In this document: positions 1-8,715 of the stretch, piece by piece
Numbering within the stretch: position 1 is the first letter of the stretch
How the letters are laid out: each line of letters opens with the position of its first letter
NCBI RefSeq assembly: GCF_900112415.1
Contig: NZ_FOLV01000004.1
Coordinates: 124,001-188,000, forward strand
DNA length: 64,000 bases
Reading direction: 5' to 3'
Source: Bacillus sp. 491mf
GTDB lineage: Bacteria > Bacillota > Bacilli > Bacillales > Bacillaceae_G
Notes under the pieces: model-generated
What the model saw: the letters and a program-made list of their open reading frames with translations, nothing else
The model's database searches: none
What the model was told of the DNA's origin: nothing
Position numbers and translations under genes: made by a program

Positions 1-536
1 TACTTCATGAAATGGATCTCGCCTGGGTGCCTGTCTATAAATCATGGCATTTAAATGAACGGCATTACGGTGCACTGCAAGGTTTAAATAAAGATGAAAC
101 AATTAAAAAGTACGGCGAAGAACAAGTACATATATGGCGCAGAAGTACAAATGTTAGACCGCCAGCACTTACGAAAGATGATCCGCGCTATGAAATTTCA
201 GACCCTAGATACAAATATTTAAAAGAAGGGGAATTTCCGCTTACCGAGTGTCTAGAAGATACAGAGAAACGGGTTCTTGCATATTGGCATGAAGAAATTG
301 CGCCGGTATTACAAAAGGGTGAGAAAGTTATTATTTCATCGCATGGGAATACAATTCGTTCGCTTGTAAAATATTTAGATCATTTATCTGATGATGGCGT
401 TGTTACATTAAATATTCCTACAAGCATTCCGCTTGTATATGAATTAGATGATAACTTAAAACCAATTCGGCATTATTATTTGAGCATGGATGGAGAAGTA
501 CCAGAAGGAGAAATTCCGAAGCATATACAACTCTAA
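1..536 (+). CDS. gpmA: 2,3-bisphosphoglycerate-dependent phosphoglycerate mutase, 3' part
   Basis: Glycolytic enzyme that interconverts 3- and 2-phosphoglycerate in the cytoplasm. The gene enters from the left edge of the window. The open frame runs from base 3, so about 177 of the usual ~245 residues are present and the N-terminal RHG phospho-histidine motif lies outside. Visible family blocks are [12 protein letters not shown] near the start and the second catalytic histidine in [10 protein letters not shown]. The ATG at base 12 is an internal methionine, not the start. A strong terminator follows. The identification is secure for the family; dPGM is favoured over other histidine phosphatases by the length and the ERHYGALQG block. 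Confidence 0.93.
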   Translation, partial: LHEMDLAWVPVYKSWHLNERHYGALQGLNKDETIKKYGEEQVHIWRRSTNVRPPALTKDDPRYEISDPRYKYLKEGEFPLTECLEDTEKRVLAYWHEEIAPVLQKGEKVIISSHGNTIRSLVKYLDHLSDDGVVTLNIPTSIPLVYELDDNLKPIRHYYLSMDGEVPEGEIPKHIQL

Positions 537-597
537 TGCTGAAAATGTGTCTACTTTGAGTAAATAATAGAATTTTTATGAATGAAACAAAAATCAA

Positions 598-642
598 AAA
601 GAAGATAATTTCCTATATGTAGTAGGAAGTTATCTTCTTTTG
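598..642 (+). terminator. Rho-independent terminator of gpmA
   Basis: The arms AAAGAAGATAA and TTATCTTCTTT, extended by TTCC/GGAA, enclose a short loop and end in a T-rich stretch. It sits about 60 bases after the gpmA stop. Confidence 0.85.
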
Positions 643-702
643 TAAAGGACTTTTTTAGTGTTCTCACAAAATCGGTACCTTTTTTATATGTATTTTGAAT
701 GA

Positions 703-1167
703 TTATAAATTTGCTTCTTTTTTAAAGAAGAAATCAACTACTAACTTAGGAGCATCCTCTTTAAGTTTATAGCCTTCACCGGATTCCTTTATTACAGAAA
801 TCTCTTTTTTATCATTAATTAAAATGAAAAGAGTTTCTGTTGAACCGTTTTTAAAGTTCACTTCCATTTCTGTGTTTAAGGATTTTTTTTCCTTTTCACT
901 TAACTGCAATTTAACTGGTGAACTATCTTTTATTGTTCGGACAATCTCTTTGATTAAGGAATCATCTGAAGTTTGATGTGTGGTGATTATGAAATCTTCT
1001 TTATTAGTTTGTGATTTTAATAATTTTATATTTTCTATTTTGGTATCTTTCAATATCATCAATTTTGTTGTGTCATTTGTTTCAGATGTTTTCGAAGTAA
1101 TCAAAGAACAGCCATTTAAACAGAAAATTAGGATAATTGCAAAGAAATAATAGAGTGATCGTTTCAT
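703..1167 (-). CDS. Putative lipoprotein of unknown function
   Basis: This predicts a protein of 154 residues. The start chosen is the ATG whose upstream reads AGGAGATAG, giving an N-terminus MKRSLYYFFA followed by a hydrophobic run and the lipobox LNGC at about residues 17-20. It should therefore be exported, lipidated on cysteine and anchored on the outer face of the membrane. A longer frame extends upstream but has no ribosome binding site and would bury the signal peptide. The mature part is lysine-rich and mixed alpha/beta in feel; I recognise no family. It stands alone, convergent with gpmA. Confidence 0.7.
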   Translation of the reverse strand: MKRSLYYFFAIILIFCLNGCSLITSKTSETNDTTKLMILKDTKIENIKLLKSQTNKEDFIITTHQTSDDSLIKEIVRTIKDSSPVKLQLSEKEKKSLNTEMEVNFKNGSTETLFILINDKKEISVIKESGEGYKLKEDAPKLVVDFFFKKEANL

Positions 1168-1263
1168 TTTTCTATCTCCTTTTTCTTTTAATATACCATT
1201 ATGAAACTGAATATACAATTTTAACCAAAAAATATTAATTCTCTTAATATTATAAAATTTCAT

Positions 1264-1504
1264 GTACTCTATCTGTTGTGTAAATTTAATTATAGAAACA
1301 AGGCGAATACTATACTACAATTCAAAAATAAACAAAGAAAAACATATACCAATAAATATAATCACATACAAGCACGTATAGGCGGGACCACTTAAAGCGT
1401 TAAATCTTCTCTTTTGCATACTATCCTTTCACATTGATTATCTTACTGAATAAGTCCCACTTGTTCCTCATGTAATATAATGTTATCCTTCTATACTGGA
1501 ACAC
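1264..1504. other. Non-coding, no recognised feature
   Basis: This A+T-rich stretch lies upstream of the lipoprotein gene. I see no convincing ORF with a ribosome binding site and no hairpin terminator. Confidence 0.4.
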
Positions 1505-1680
1505 ATTTTTTCAATTTATCCCGCTATTCGTGGGCGTCCTACGATTCTGAACGAGCCGTTTCCGCTTTTCTTAAGAAGTTAGGTGGGAGAGAAACTGCCC
1601 ATCAAAGCCCGATTGGTGAGGGCTGATAATTAGTGGGAGATGAAGAACCCCCCACTGATTAAAGTTTCATTTTATCAAAG
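1505..1680 (-). repeat. Dispersed repeat family A, copy 1
   Basis: The reverse complement of this stretch matches the segment at 5435-5708 over most of its length. Shared blocks include the CCCACTGATTAAAGTTTC edge, the TCACCAATYGGGCTTT core, CTTCTTAAGAAAAGCGGAA, and the terminal GAATAGCGGGATAAAT. This copy lacks the central G+C-rich hairpin of the 5.5 kb copy. It is probably one of the B. cereus-group bcr-type repeats; the exact bcr number is not assigned. Confidence 0.7.
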
Positions 1681-1691
1681 AGAGGTGTTAA

Positions 1692-1802
1692 ATGAACAGA
1701 CATGTAGCAAGTGGCATATTATCGTTAGTAGCTTTATTTGTAGGCCTTGCTTCCATGCGGAACAAAAAACAAAAAGTGGATTCAAAATCAAAAGCGGTAT
1801 AA
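1692..1802 (+). CDS. Small membrane protein, 36 residues
   Basis: This is a short gene with an AGAGGTG ribosome binding site eight bases before the ATG. It encodes MNRHVASGILSLVALFVGLA then a lysine-rich tail, so one membrane segment (about residues 6-20) with a positively charged C-terminus, probably cytoplasmic. The architecture recalls small Bacillus proteins of the YrzQ/DUF3918 kind, but I cannot confirm homology. It begins immediately after a copy of repeat family A, so its promoter may lie in the repeat. Confidence 0.5.
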   Translation: MNRHVASGILSLVALFVGLASMRNKKQKVDSKSKAV

Positions 1803-2062
1803 TCTTATTATGAGGCGCTGTCCATGATAAATACTGCAGGCATTGGGGTATAGAGTATGTTGTTCTCCAGTGGATGTTAATGAGCACAAGAGCGTTTTTG
1901 TTCTTGTACTGATTAACATTGGCTGTATTTAATGCCTCAATAATTATACAAGCAAGAAATGACGTTTACATTTAGAGACTTTGTAAAACTAACGTAGGAT
2001 AAGAAGTTGGCCAACCGGTTTTGGCTTAAAAACATGATAGGTATGGTGAAAGGAGAAAGACA

Positions 2063-3049
2063 ATGACTTTGAAGCTTAGCGATGCCCTCTACGGTGATTT
2101 TGAGATAGATGGTGTCTTGTTAGAACTTATTCGTAGCAAACCAGTACAACGATTAAAAGGAATTTATCAAGGTGGTGCTAGCTATCTTGTAAATTCAAAT
2201 TGGAACAATACACGGTACGACCATTCAGTCGGCACAATGATGCTTGTAAACAAACTCGGAGGCTCATTGGAAGAGCAAGTGGCCGCTTTATTACATGATG
2301 TTTCGCATACGACATTTTCCCATGTTATTGATTATGTCCTTGGGCATAAAGAAGAGAATTATCATGAAACGATTTATGAACAGATAGTTGCTCGATCATC
2401 AATTCCTGATATTTTGGCGAAGGTTGGATTGGACTGGGAAGGCATATTGCTTGATGAGAGCCAGTGGACTTTGCTGGAACAGCCAGCCCCACAATTATGT
2501 GCGGATCGTGTCGATTATACATTGCGTGACCTATACGCCTACGGCTATATAACACTACAAGAGGCACATTGTTTTTTGGCCCAGCTTGTGGTTTTTGATG
2601 GACAAATAGTTTGTAGCGAACAATCAGCGGCGGAATGGTTTGTGAGCACGTATTATAAAGAGGTTATTGGGCTATTTATGAATCCGCTTAATATGTTTGG
2701 GAATGATCAGCTTGCAAAAACATTAAGGCTTGCTTTGCAAAAAGATGTGTTATCTTTAGAAGATTTTCTGAAAGAAGATGAGGATGTAATTCGCTTGTTA
2801 AAGGAATCTGGTGATGGCAGCATTACAGCTATGCTGCATACGCTTTTTAACAGCAAAGTAGAGAAAGGGAACTCGTCTTGTTATGATGTCCATCAAACAA
2901 CAAAACCGCGTCTGATTGACCCACCTGTTATCGTTTCGGGACAGCTTGTTCCTGTATCCAACTTGTCGGCTAGTACCAAGACGTTGACGGAACAAGCAAA
3001 GCAAACAATAGAAAAAGGTATATATATAAAAGTTTGCTCTCAGCTATGA
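2063..3049 (+). CDS. HD-domain phosphohydrolase
   Basis: This cytoplasmic metal-dependent phosphohydrolase has 328 residues. The HD signature is complete: H54 in TRYDHS, H78-D79 in ALLHDVSHTTFSH and a distal D148 in LCADRVDYTLRD. This pattern, with RYDHS and HDVSHTTFSH, is typical of dGTPase/SAMHD1-type HD proteins that act on nucleotides, though the substrate is not evident from sequence. A GAAAGGAGAAAG ribosome binding site precedes the ATG. The gene is monocistronic, with a terminator just after the stop. Confidence 0.8.
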   Translation: MTLKLSDALYGDFEIDGVLLELIRSKPVQRLKGIYQGGASYLVNSNWNNTRYDHSVGTMMLVNKLGGSLEEQVAALLHDVSHTTFSHVIDYVLGHKEENYHETIYEQIVARSSIPDILAKVGLDWEGILLDESQWTLLEQPAPQLCADRVDYTLRDLYAYGYITLQEAHCFLAQLVVFDGQIVCSEQSAAEWFVSTYYKEVIGLFMNPLNMFGNDQLAKTLRLALQKDVLSLEDFLKEDEDVIRLLKESGDGSITAMLHTLFNSKVEKGNSSCYDVHQTTKPRLIDPPVIVSGQLVPVSNLSASTKTLTEQAKQTIEKGIYIKVCSQL

Positions 3050-3075
3050 GTGAATCAAATGCTAGCTGATCACTT

Positions 3076-3126
3076 AAATAAACCCTTCCCTGTTTCTAGA
3101 TTTAACAGTGAAGGGTTTATTTTTAT
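3076..3126 (+). terminator. Terminator after the HD-domain gene
   Basis: AAATAAACCCTTC pairs with GAAGGGTTTATTT and is followed by further T residues. Confidence 0.85.
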
Positions 3127-3349
3127 TACTTGAAAATTTTTAAGGGACAAAAAAAGGCACTACTGTTATGACATCATAAACTTTATCATAACCTTCCGCT
3201 AAACTCCTTTTGTAGTCCGCTTTTCAGTTTAGGTCTTATTTTCACTTTTCGCTATAAAACGATAAGAAAATAGCTTATATATCGATTGGAAATGGTACAA
3301 TACTTATATAAAGTTGTTATTTTATCATAACTGAAAAGAGGAGAAGCAG

Positions 3350-4816
3350 ATGTATAACAATTTAGAGGAATTAATTAAGCACCCTGTATTTCATCATTTT
3401 GCAGAAATTTCAAAGATTCCAAGAGGATCGGGAAATGAGAAAGAAATTAGTGATTATTTAGTTAAATTTGCGCAAGAGAGAAATTTAGAAGTTGTACAAG
3501 ATCACGCACTAAATGTCATTATGAAAAAGCCAGCAACAGCTGGATATGAGAATGTGCCAACGATTATTATTCAAGGGCATATGGATATGGTATGTGAAAA
3601 GAACCAAGCAACGGTTCATGACTTTGAGAAAGATCCAATTCAATTACGCATTGACGGGGATATGCTGTATGCAAATCAAACAACATTAGGTGCAGATAAT
3701 GGGATTGCGGTTGCCTATGCATTATCTTTATTAGATGCAACCGATATTCCACATCCTGCTCTTGAAGTCGTGATTACGACAGAAGAAGAGACAACGATGG
3801 GCGGCGCTTTTGCTGTTGACCCTAGCCATTTTAGCGGTAAAATCTTTATTAATATTGATTCAGAGGAAGATCATAAATTATTAGTAAGTAGTGCGGGCGG
3901 CGCGAAAGCAGTTGAAACAATATCTATTGTTTGGGAAGAAACGCCAGCTAACGTATTCCCGTATCGTCTTTTTGTTGGTGGATTAAAAGGTGGACATTCT
4001 GGTTTGGAAATTGATAAGCAAAGAGGAAATGCCAATAAGATTTTAGGTAGAGTCCTTTATGATTTATCCAATGAAATTGCATTTTCTATGAGTGACGTTC
4101 ATGGCGGATTAAAAATGAATGCAATCCCGCGTGAAAGTGCAGCAACAATTTTACTTTCTGAAAGTGATGTACAAAAAGTAGAAGAGAAAGTGAAAGAGTG
4201 GACAAGCATTTTACAAGAAGAACTACGCGCTGTAGATCCAGATGTACATGTTTTACTTACGAAATTAGAAGAAAAAGTTGAAAATGTTTTTGCTAAAGAA
4301 ACGCAAAAACAACTTATTTCTTCATTATTCTTAATCCCTAACGGTATTCAAAGTATGAGTATGGAAATAAAAGAATTAGTGGAAAGTTCAACAAACTTAG
4401 GCGTTGTTGAGATGTTACATAATGAAATTAAATTAAGAAACGAAGTAAGAAGTTCTGTGAAAAGCTTAAAACAACAAATTGTAAATGAAATTAAGCATAT
4501 CGCAGAAGTAGTCGGAGCGCAGTTTGAAAAAGAATCTGAGTATCCAGAATGGCCATACAATCCAAATTCTTCAATTCGCAACTTGTTTGAAAAGGTGCAT
4601 AAAGAAAAATATGGCACAGATGTAGAGATTTTTGCAGTTCATGCTGGAATTGAGTGCGGTGTATTTATGGAGAAAATTCCAGGACTAGATGCGATTTCAC
4701 TTGGACCAGATATGTTCCATGTTCATACACCAGATGAGCATGTGAGCATTCCTTCTGTAGTGAACAATTGGGAGTATTTTATTGAAGTATTACGTGAAAC
4801 GAAGTCGTTAGTTTAA
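3350..4816 (+). CDS. pepD: Aminoacyl-histidine dipeptidase (Xaa-His dipeptidase)
   Basis: This zinc metallopeptidase of the M20 family splits Xaa-His and related dipeptides in the cytoplasm. The predicted length of 488 residues is the normal size for PepD. Metal and catalytic residues are visible: H77 and D79 in IIQGHMDMV, D116 in TLGADNGIA, E145-E146 in TTEEETTMGG and the late histidine in VHAGIECGVF. The AGAGGAGAAGC ribosome binding site fits the ATG. It appears monocistronic with a terminator at 4832. A decayed copy of its 3' end lies 2.8 kb downstream. Confidence 0.94.
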   Translation: MYNNLEELIKHPVFHHFAEISKIPRGSGNEKEISDYLVKFAQERNLEVVQDHALNVIMKKPATAGYENVPTIIIQGHMDMVCEKNQATVHDFEKDPIQLRIDGDMLYANQTTLGADNGIAVAYALSLLDATDIPHPALEVVITTEEETTMGGAFAVDPSHFSGKIFINIDSEEDHKLLVSSAGGAKAVETISIVWEETPANVFPYRLFVGGLKGGHSGLEIDKQRGNANKILGRVLYDLSNEIAFSMSDVHGGLKMNAIPRESAATILLSESDVQKVEEKVKEWTSILQEELRAVDPDVHVLLTKLEEKVENVFAKETQKQLISSLFLIPNGIQSMSMEIKELVESSTNLGVVEMLHNEIKLRNEVRSSVKSLKQQIVNEIKHIAEVVGAQFEKESEYPEWPYNPNSSIRNLFEKVHKEKYGTDVEIFAVHAGIECGVFMEKIPGLDAISLGPDMFHVHTPDEHVSIPSVVNNWEYFIEVLRETKSLV

Positions 4817-4831
4817 ACATATTTAAGAGGG

Positions 4832-4866
4832 AAAAGAGATGCTTATTCATTGAAAGCATCTCTTTT
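4832..4866 (+). terminator. Terminator of pepD
   Basis: AAAAGAGATGC and GCATCTCTTTT form an 11-bp stem with a 13-base loop and a T-rich end. Confidence 0.9.
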
Positions 4867-4958
4867 GTTTGCTGCAGTAATTACACAAAATCTCTTTTTA
4901 ATTTCACATACCGTATTAAAAATTACATAAAATAATAAAAAAAGAAATATAAAAGAGT

Positions 4959-5007
4959 ACTCCAAAATCAACTTTTGTCGTATATTTTGGAGTTACTTGA
5001 CGTTTAC
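4959..5007 (+). mobile_element. Remnant of an IS66-family end
   Basis: The segment ending GTTACTTGACGTTTAC is nearly identical to the end of the IS66-like transposase relic at 13857-14095, where the same bases (reverse strand) follow and overlap the transposase C-terminus. The internal ACTCCAAAAT/ATTTTGGAGT pair forms a hairpin. Only about 50 bases remain, so this is a scar of an old insertion. Confidence 0.55.
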
Positions 5008-5174
5008 ATATATCCTTAATAACAAATACATCAACAAAAGAAATCGATAAGAAATATAAAATAAAAGAAGTGTATCGAATTTCTCCTTACTCATTTAAAG
5101 AAGCTGGAAGTGTTACTTTAACAATTAAAGAAAATAAAACTACACATGTAGAAACCTTAATCAAAGTTAAATAG
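5008..5174 (+). pseudogene. 3' fragment of an unidentified gene cut by an IS end
   Basis: An open frame of about 55 codons begins exactly at the IS66-like end and runs to TAG at 5172. It includes the segment ISPYSFKEAGSVTLTIKENK. The C-terminus looks like a beta-rich secreted or surface domain, but I do not recognise the family. There is no start codon with a ribosome binding site, so it is read as a truncated gene. Confidence 0.5.
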
Positions 5175-5179
5175 TAAGA

Positions 5180-5376
5180 TATATACATCAATTAAAAAAC
5201 CGACATAAAACCCCTCTTTTTAGGTGGGAGAGAGCATTTGGCCATGCATAGAAGCGATTAGGGGCCTTTTTCTGCCACATGCGAAGTAAAAACAGAAAGA
5301 GCAAATAAGTGTAGGTCACTTTTTATTCTGCATAGCAGGGATTTAGATGTCGAAAAATTAAAATGGATTTATATAG
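5180..5376 (+). repeat. Dispersed repeat family B, copy 1
   Basis: This is one of five related elements in the window (also at 10700, 38241, 47830 and 52762). Shared blocks are AAAAACCGACAT, AGAGCATYTGGCCATGCATA, GCCTTTTTCTGCCACATGC, TTCTGCATAGC and TATGTCGAAAAATTAAAAT. The termini are A+T-rich and roughly inverted (TATATAAAT-like). It is probably a bcr-type repeat of the B. cereus group. Confidence 0.75.
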
Positions 5377-5434
5377 GTACAATAACGTACGAAATCCTCC
5401 TCTTATACTAGAGGAGGATTTCATCAAAAATATA

Positions 5435-5708
5435 AAGTGAAACTTTAATCAGTGGGGGTTCTTCATCCCCTACTGATTATCAACCCTCACCAATTGGGCT
5501 TTTACGGGCAGTTTATCTCCCGCCTAACTTCTTAAGAAAAGCGGAAGCGGCTTGCTCAGAATCGCAGGACGTTGGAGCCTAGGGCAGAGAGGCGCTTTCT
5601 GCCTCGTCCGAGGGGGGAACGACCTGCGATTCTAGCCGCTAGAGCTGGACAATGTTTTCGCCGAATTTTGAGGTGGGAGTATTACTGCCCGCGAATAGCG
5701 GGATAAAT
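5435..5708 (+). repeat. Dispersed repeat family A, copy 2 (longest)
   Basis: This is the fullest copy of family A. It carries an extra G+C-rich centre in which CAGAATCGCAGG pairs with CCTGCGATTCT, with further internal pairing, so a transcript would fold into a long cruciform-like hairpin. It ends six bases before the stop of the minus-strand oxidase gene and could act as its terminator. Confidence 0.75.
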
Positions 5709-5714
5709 GTAGCA

Positions 5715-7115
5715 TTACTCCGAACAATTATGTAATGCTTTCATAATCTTATCTGCCGTATTCTTTCCATTCCCTATGCAAGCTCCAATACCTACACCAT
5801 AATATGAAGCACCAGCTAAGTAAACATTTGGAAAAGCAGCTGACAATTTCTCATTCAAAGATTGAACTGCCTGATTATGTTCTAAATGATAATTTGGCAT
5901 TAAGTCTTTCCAGTTTGTAACTTCAACAATCTGCGGCTCACCCTGAATTCCAAGACTTTTTTTAATATCAGATAAAGCAACTTGAATGAATTCTTCTTTA
6001 CTATTATTTTTAATCTTTTCATACGCTGGATTTGAACTTTTATAAAACATTCTTACTAATAAGTTTTGTTTTTTTGATGTATGCTTCCATTTCCTACTTG
6101 TCCATGTACAAGCATCACAATATAAATTACCATTTTCTGAAACAATAAAGCCTGTCCCATCTGCCGGTAATTGATTATCAGGTATTTCAAATCCTAAATA
6201 AATACTAATAAGAGATGAATTTTTGAATTTATTGAAATCACTGTTTAATTCGGCAGAATTTAATACTGCTTGTGCAATATCGTGAGGAGCAGCTAAAACA
6301 ATGTAATCCGCTTTTAGTTTCTCTTGATTCGAAAAAGAAATTTCATATCCATTACCGACTCTACTTACATTCGTCGTTGTTACTCCTTTTCGTATTTCCG
6401 TCTCAGTCAACACCTCTTCTAACCGATTAACGATCGTAGAGAGTCCTCCTTTGAACGATATAAACTTTTTATTTCCAGTTGCCTGGAATTGTTTTTTGTT
6501 CACTTCAAACCCTTTAATAATACTGCCGTATTTATTTTTATAGTCAAGTAAATATGGTAATGTAGATGCCATTGTAAGTTCATTTAATTTACCAGAATAT
6601 ACCCCTGAAAGGACAGGAGAAATTTGCTTCTCAACTAACTCTTTTCCTAAAAAGCTTTCTAAAAATAAAGCAAGTGACGTATCTTTCGTAAAGCCTTTGT
6701 TTTTAGTAATAAAATCTTTCAATGCAATAATTTTCCCTTTCGTTGAGACTAACGTACTGTTAAACAACGACTCTACACTTGTAGGGATTCCAAACACTGT
6801 ATCAGCGGGAATAGGATGTAACGTATTCTCTGAATAAATGTAAGAAATACCAGTTTCGTTATATACCATATCATCTTCTAGATTCAGTTCTTTTACAAAG
6901 GGCATCACATTTTCATTTCGAGCAACAATTGAATCTGCTCCTGTTTCCATAATGAAATCATTTTCTTTTACACTGTGAATTTTCCCGCCTAAATATTCCT
7001 CTTTTTCTACAAGGATTAATTTTAAATCTATATTGTAATCCTTTTTTAATCTTTCTAAATAAAACATAGTAGAGAGTCCCGTAATACCTCCACCTACGAC
7101 AACAACTGTTTTCAT
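5715..7115 (-). CDS. hemY: Coproporphyrinogen III / protoporphyrinogen IX oxidase
   Basis: This FAD-dependent oxidase of heme biosynthesis is called CgoX in Gram-positives, where it makes coproporphyrin III. Its 466 residues are the normal size. The N-terminal dinucleotide-binding motif VVVVGGGITGLS is at residues 4-15, followed by the E-rich end of strand 2, and the C-terminal FAD block NVYLAGASYYGVGIGACIGN is intact. It sits alone on the minus strand, not with hemE/hemH, so it may be a second paralogue of the oxidase. The assignment to the family is firm; the assignment as the main heme enzyme is less so. Confidence 0.85.
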   Translation of the reverse strand: MKTVVVVGGGITGLSTMFYLERLKKDYNIDLKLILVEKEEYLGGKIHSVKENDFIMETGADSIVARNENVMPFVKELNLEDDMVYNETGISYIYSENTLHPIPADTVFGIPTSVESLFNSTLVSTKGKIIALKDFITKNKGFTKDTSLALFLESFLGKELVEKQISPVLSGVYSGKLNELTMASTLPYLLDYKNKYGSIIKGFEVNKKQFQATGNKKFISFKGGLSTIVNRLEEVLTETEIRKGVTTTNVSRVGNGYEISFSNQEKLKADYIVLAAPHDIAQAVLNSAELNSDFNKFKNSSLISIYLGFEIPDNQLPADGTGFIVSENGNLYCDACTWTSRKWKHTSKKQNLLVRMFYKSSNPAYEKIKNNSKEEFIQVALSDIKKSLGIQGEPQIVEVTNWKDLMPNYHLEHNQAVQSLNEKLSAAFPNVYLAGASYYGVGIGACIGNGKNTADKIMKALHNCSE

Positions 7116-7351
7116 ATCTACTGAGCTCCTAACCGATACTATAAATTGATAAATTTCCTTATTATTATACCCAAAAGTTAGCTTTCTCGACTAGCAGCTT
7201 ACACAGTCTGTAAAAAATTAGACAATATATACGAACACTTTTAATTTCTCTTGTAAATTAAAAGACTTTCTTTTTTAACATCTTTATTGATTTCAAAGCT
7301 ACACTTGTTTTAACTTAATAAATGAACAAGTTTCTTAAAACCGGCTTATGA
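7116..7351. other. Non-coding upstream region of the oxidase gene
   Basis: This is an A+T-rich intergenic stretch. It must hold the promoter of the minus-strand oxidase gene, but I cannot pick one confidently. Confidence 0.3.
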
Positions 7352-7618
7352 TATAAATTTAATAATAAACTAACAAAGTTCCTCATTGGCAAACAAAGTT
7401 TTTCTAATGTTGAATGTTACGATTGCATTTCTTCGCAACAACTAGGAGATATGTTAGCGCTGCAAGGCTATGTTTTGCATTATGAATCTGCTTATTTATA
7501 AGAGCGAAATTGGATTCAAATAGCTTGTATGAATTATTATAAAGTAAGAGAAATCCGCAGTATGTTACAGTATTTCAAAAGGTGTTTAGAAGAATTGGAA
7601 AGTGCGGTAACATTCTAA
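7352..7618 (+). pseudogene. Decayed ORF with internal stop, family unknown
   Basis: An open frame of 88 codons is interrupted only by TAA at 7499-7501. Before the stop it reads LGDMLALQGYVLHYESAYL and after it NYYKVREIRSMLQYF. Codon use looks protein-like and there is no start with a ribosome binding site, so this is most likely the remains of a gene. I do not recognise the product. Confidence 0.4.
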
Positions 7619-7625
7619 AACATGA

Positions 7626-7752
7626 TAATGGAGAAAATTCCAGAACTAGATGCGATTTCACTCGGACCAGATATGTTTCATGTTCACACCTAGATAAGCA
7701 TGTAAGCATTCTTTCCGTTGTGAATAACTGGGAAACAAAGTCGTTGATTTAA
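7626..7752 (+). pseudogene. Duplicated 3' end of pepD
   Basis: This stretch repeats the last ~150 bases of pepD (4668-4816). It shares ATGGAGAAAATTCCA, TAGATGCGATTTCAC and GACCAGATATGTT with point changes, a frameshift giving an early TAG, and loss of about 24 bases before the final AAGTCGTT. The similarity continues a little past the stop. It is a relic of a partial or once-complete pepD duplication. Confidence 0.85.
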
Positions 7753-7768
7753 ATAGGTTTGAGATGGG

Positions 7769-7822
7769 AAAAGGGTTGTCTCATAAGTCAGTGTAATTGG
7801 CTTGTGGACAGCCTTTTTTATG
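7769..7822 (+). terminator. Probable terminator after the pepD relic
   Basis: AAAGGGTTGTCTCATAAG pairs imperfectly with CTTGTGGACAGCCTTTT and is followed by TTTT. Confidence 0.5.
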
Positions 7823-7942
7823 AGTAAAAATTCAACTGCAGTTTTTCATTTTATAATAGAAAATTGCGTTTTTTACTCATGTTTTTTTGTATATTGAAGA
7901 ATAAACTTAACATGTAAATAAAAATTGAAAGGAGCAAATATA

Positions 7943-8698
7943 ATGAATGCACTATTATCTGTGAAAAATGTGACAAAGATTTACAATGAAAATCAATTAC
8001 CCGGACTTAATAAAGTATCTTTTGATATTGAGTCGGGGGAATTTGTTGGTATTATGGGAGCCTCTGGATCTGGAAAGACAACTTTATTAAATATCCTATC
8101 AACTATCGATACGCCTACAGATGGAGATGTTTTGATAAAGGGCATCGATATTAAAAAACTTAATGATAATAAATCTGCAGATTTTCGGAAAGATCATTTA
8201 GGTTTTATTTTTCAAGAGTATTTCTTACTCGATAGTTTAACAGTAAAGGAAAATATTGCTGTACCACTTACTTTATTACATAAATCCCCAGAAGAAATTG
8301 AATCATCTATACATAGTTTAGCAAAGAGGTTTGGAATATTTGAACAATTATCTAAGTATCCTAGTCAACTTTCAGGGGGACAAAAACAAAGGGTTGCAGC
8401 AGCAAGAGCGATTGCGAAACAGCCAAGTATTTTATTTGCAGATGAACCGACAGGCGCATTAGATTCAAACTCTGCAACTGAGCTACTTCAGAAATTAAGA
8501 GAGGTAAATGAGGAACTTCATACAACGATTTTAATGGTAACCCATGATGCTTATGCAGCAAGTTTTTCAAGTAGAATACTAATATTTAAAGATGGAAATA
8601 TCATAAAGGAATTGAGAAGAAATGGAAAAGGGAGAAAAGATTTTTTTGAAGAGATAGTAAAGGAAATCACTAAAATGGATGAAAATCGATATAACTAA
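7943..8698 (+). CDS. BceA-like ABC transporter ATP-binding protein
   Basis: This ATPase (251 residues) energises the adjacent BceB-like permease, a class that gives resistance to cell-wall-active peptides such as bacitracin or lantibiotics. Walker A GASGSGKTT is at residues 39-47, the signature LSGGQKQRVAAARA and Walker B ILFADEPTGALD follow. I start at the ATG at 7943 because GAAAGGAGC lies at the right distance; the TTG 18 bases earlier is inside that site. The permease gene follows 17 bases after the stop, so the two form an operon. Confidence 0.9.
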   Translation: MNALLSVKNVTKIYNENQLPGLNKVSFDIESGEFVGIMGASGSGKTTLLNILSTIDTPTDGDVLIKGIDIKKLNDNKSADFRKDHLGFIFQEYFLLDSLTVKENIAVPLTLLHKSPEEIESSIHSLAKRFGIFEQLSKYPSQLSGGQKQRVAAARAIAKQPSILFADEPTGALDSNSATELLQKLREVNEELHTTILMVTHDAYAASFSSRILIFKDGNIIKELRRNGKGRKDFFEEIVKEITKMDENRYN

Positions 8699-8715
8699 GA
8701 GTATGAAAGGAAGGC

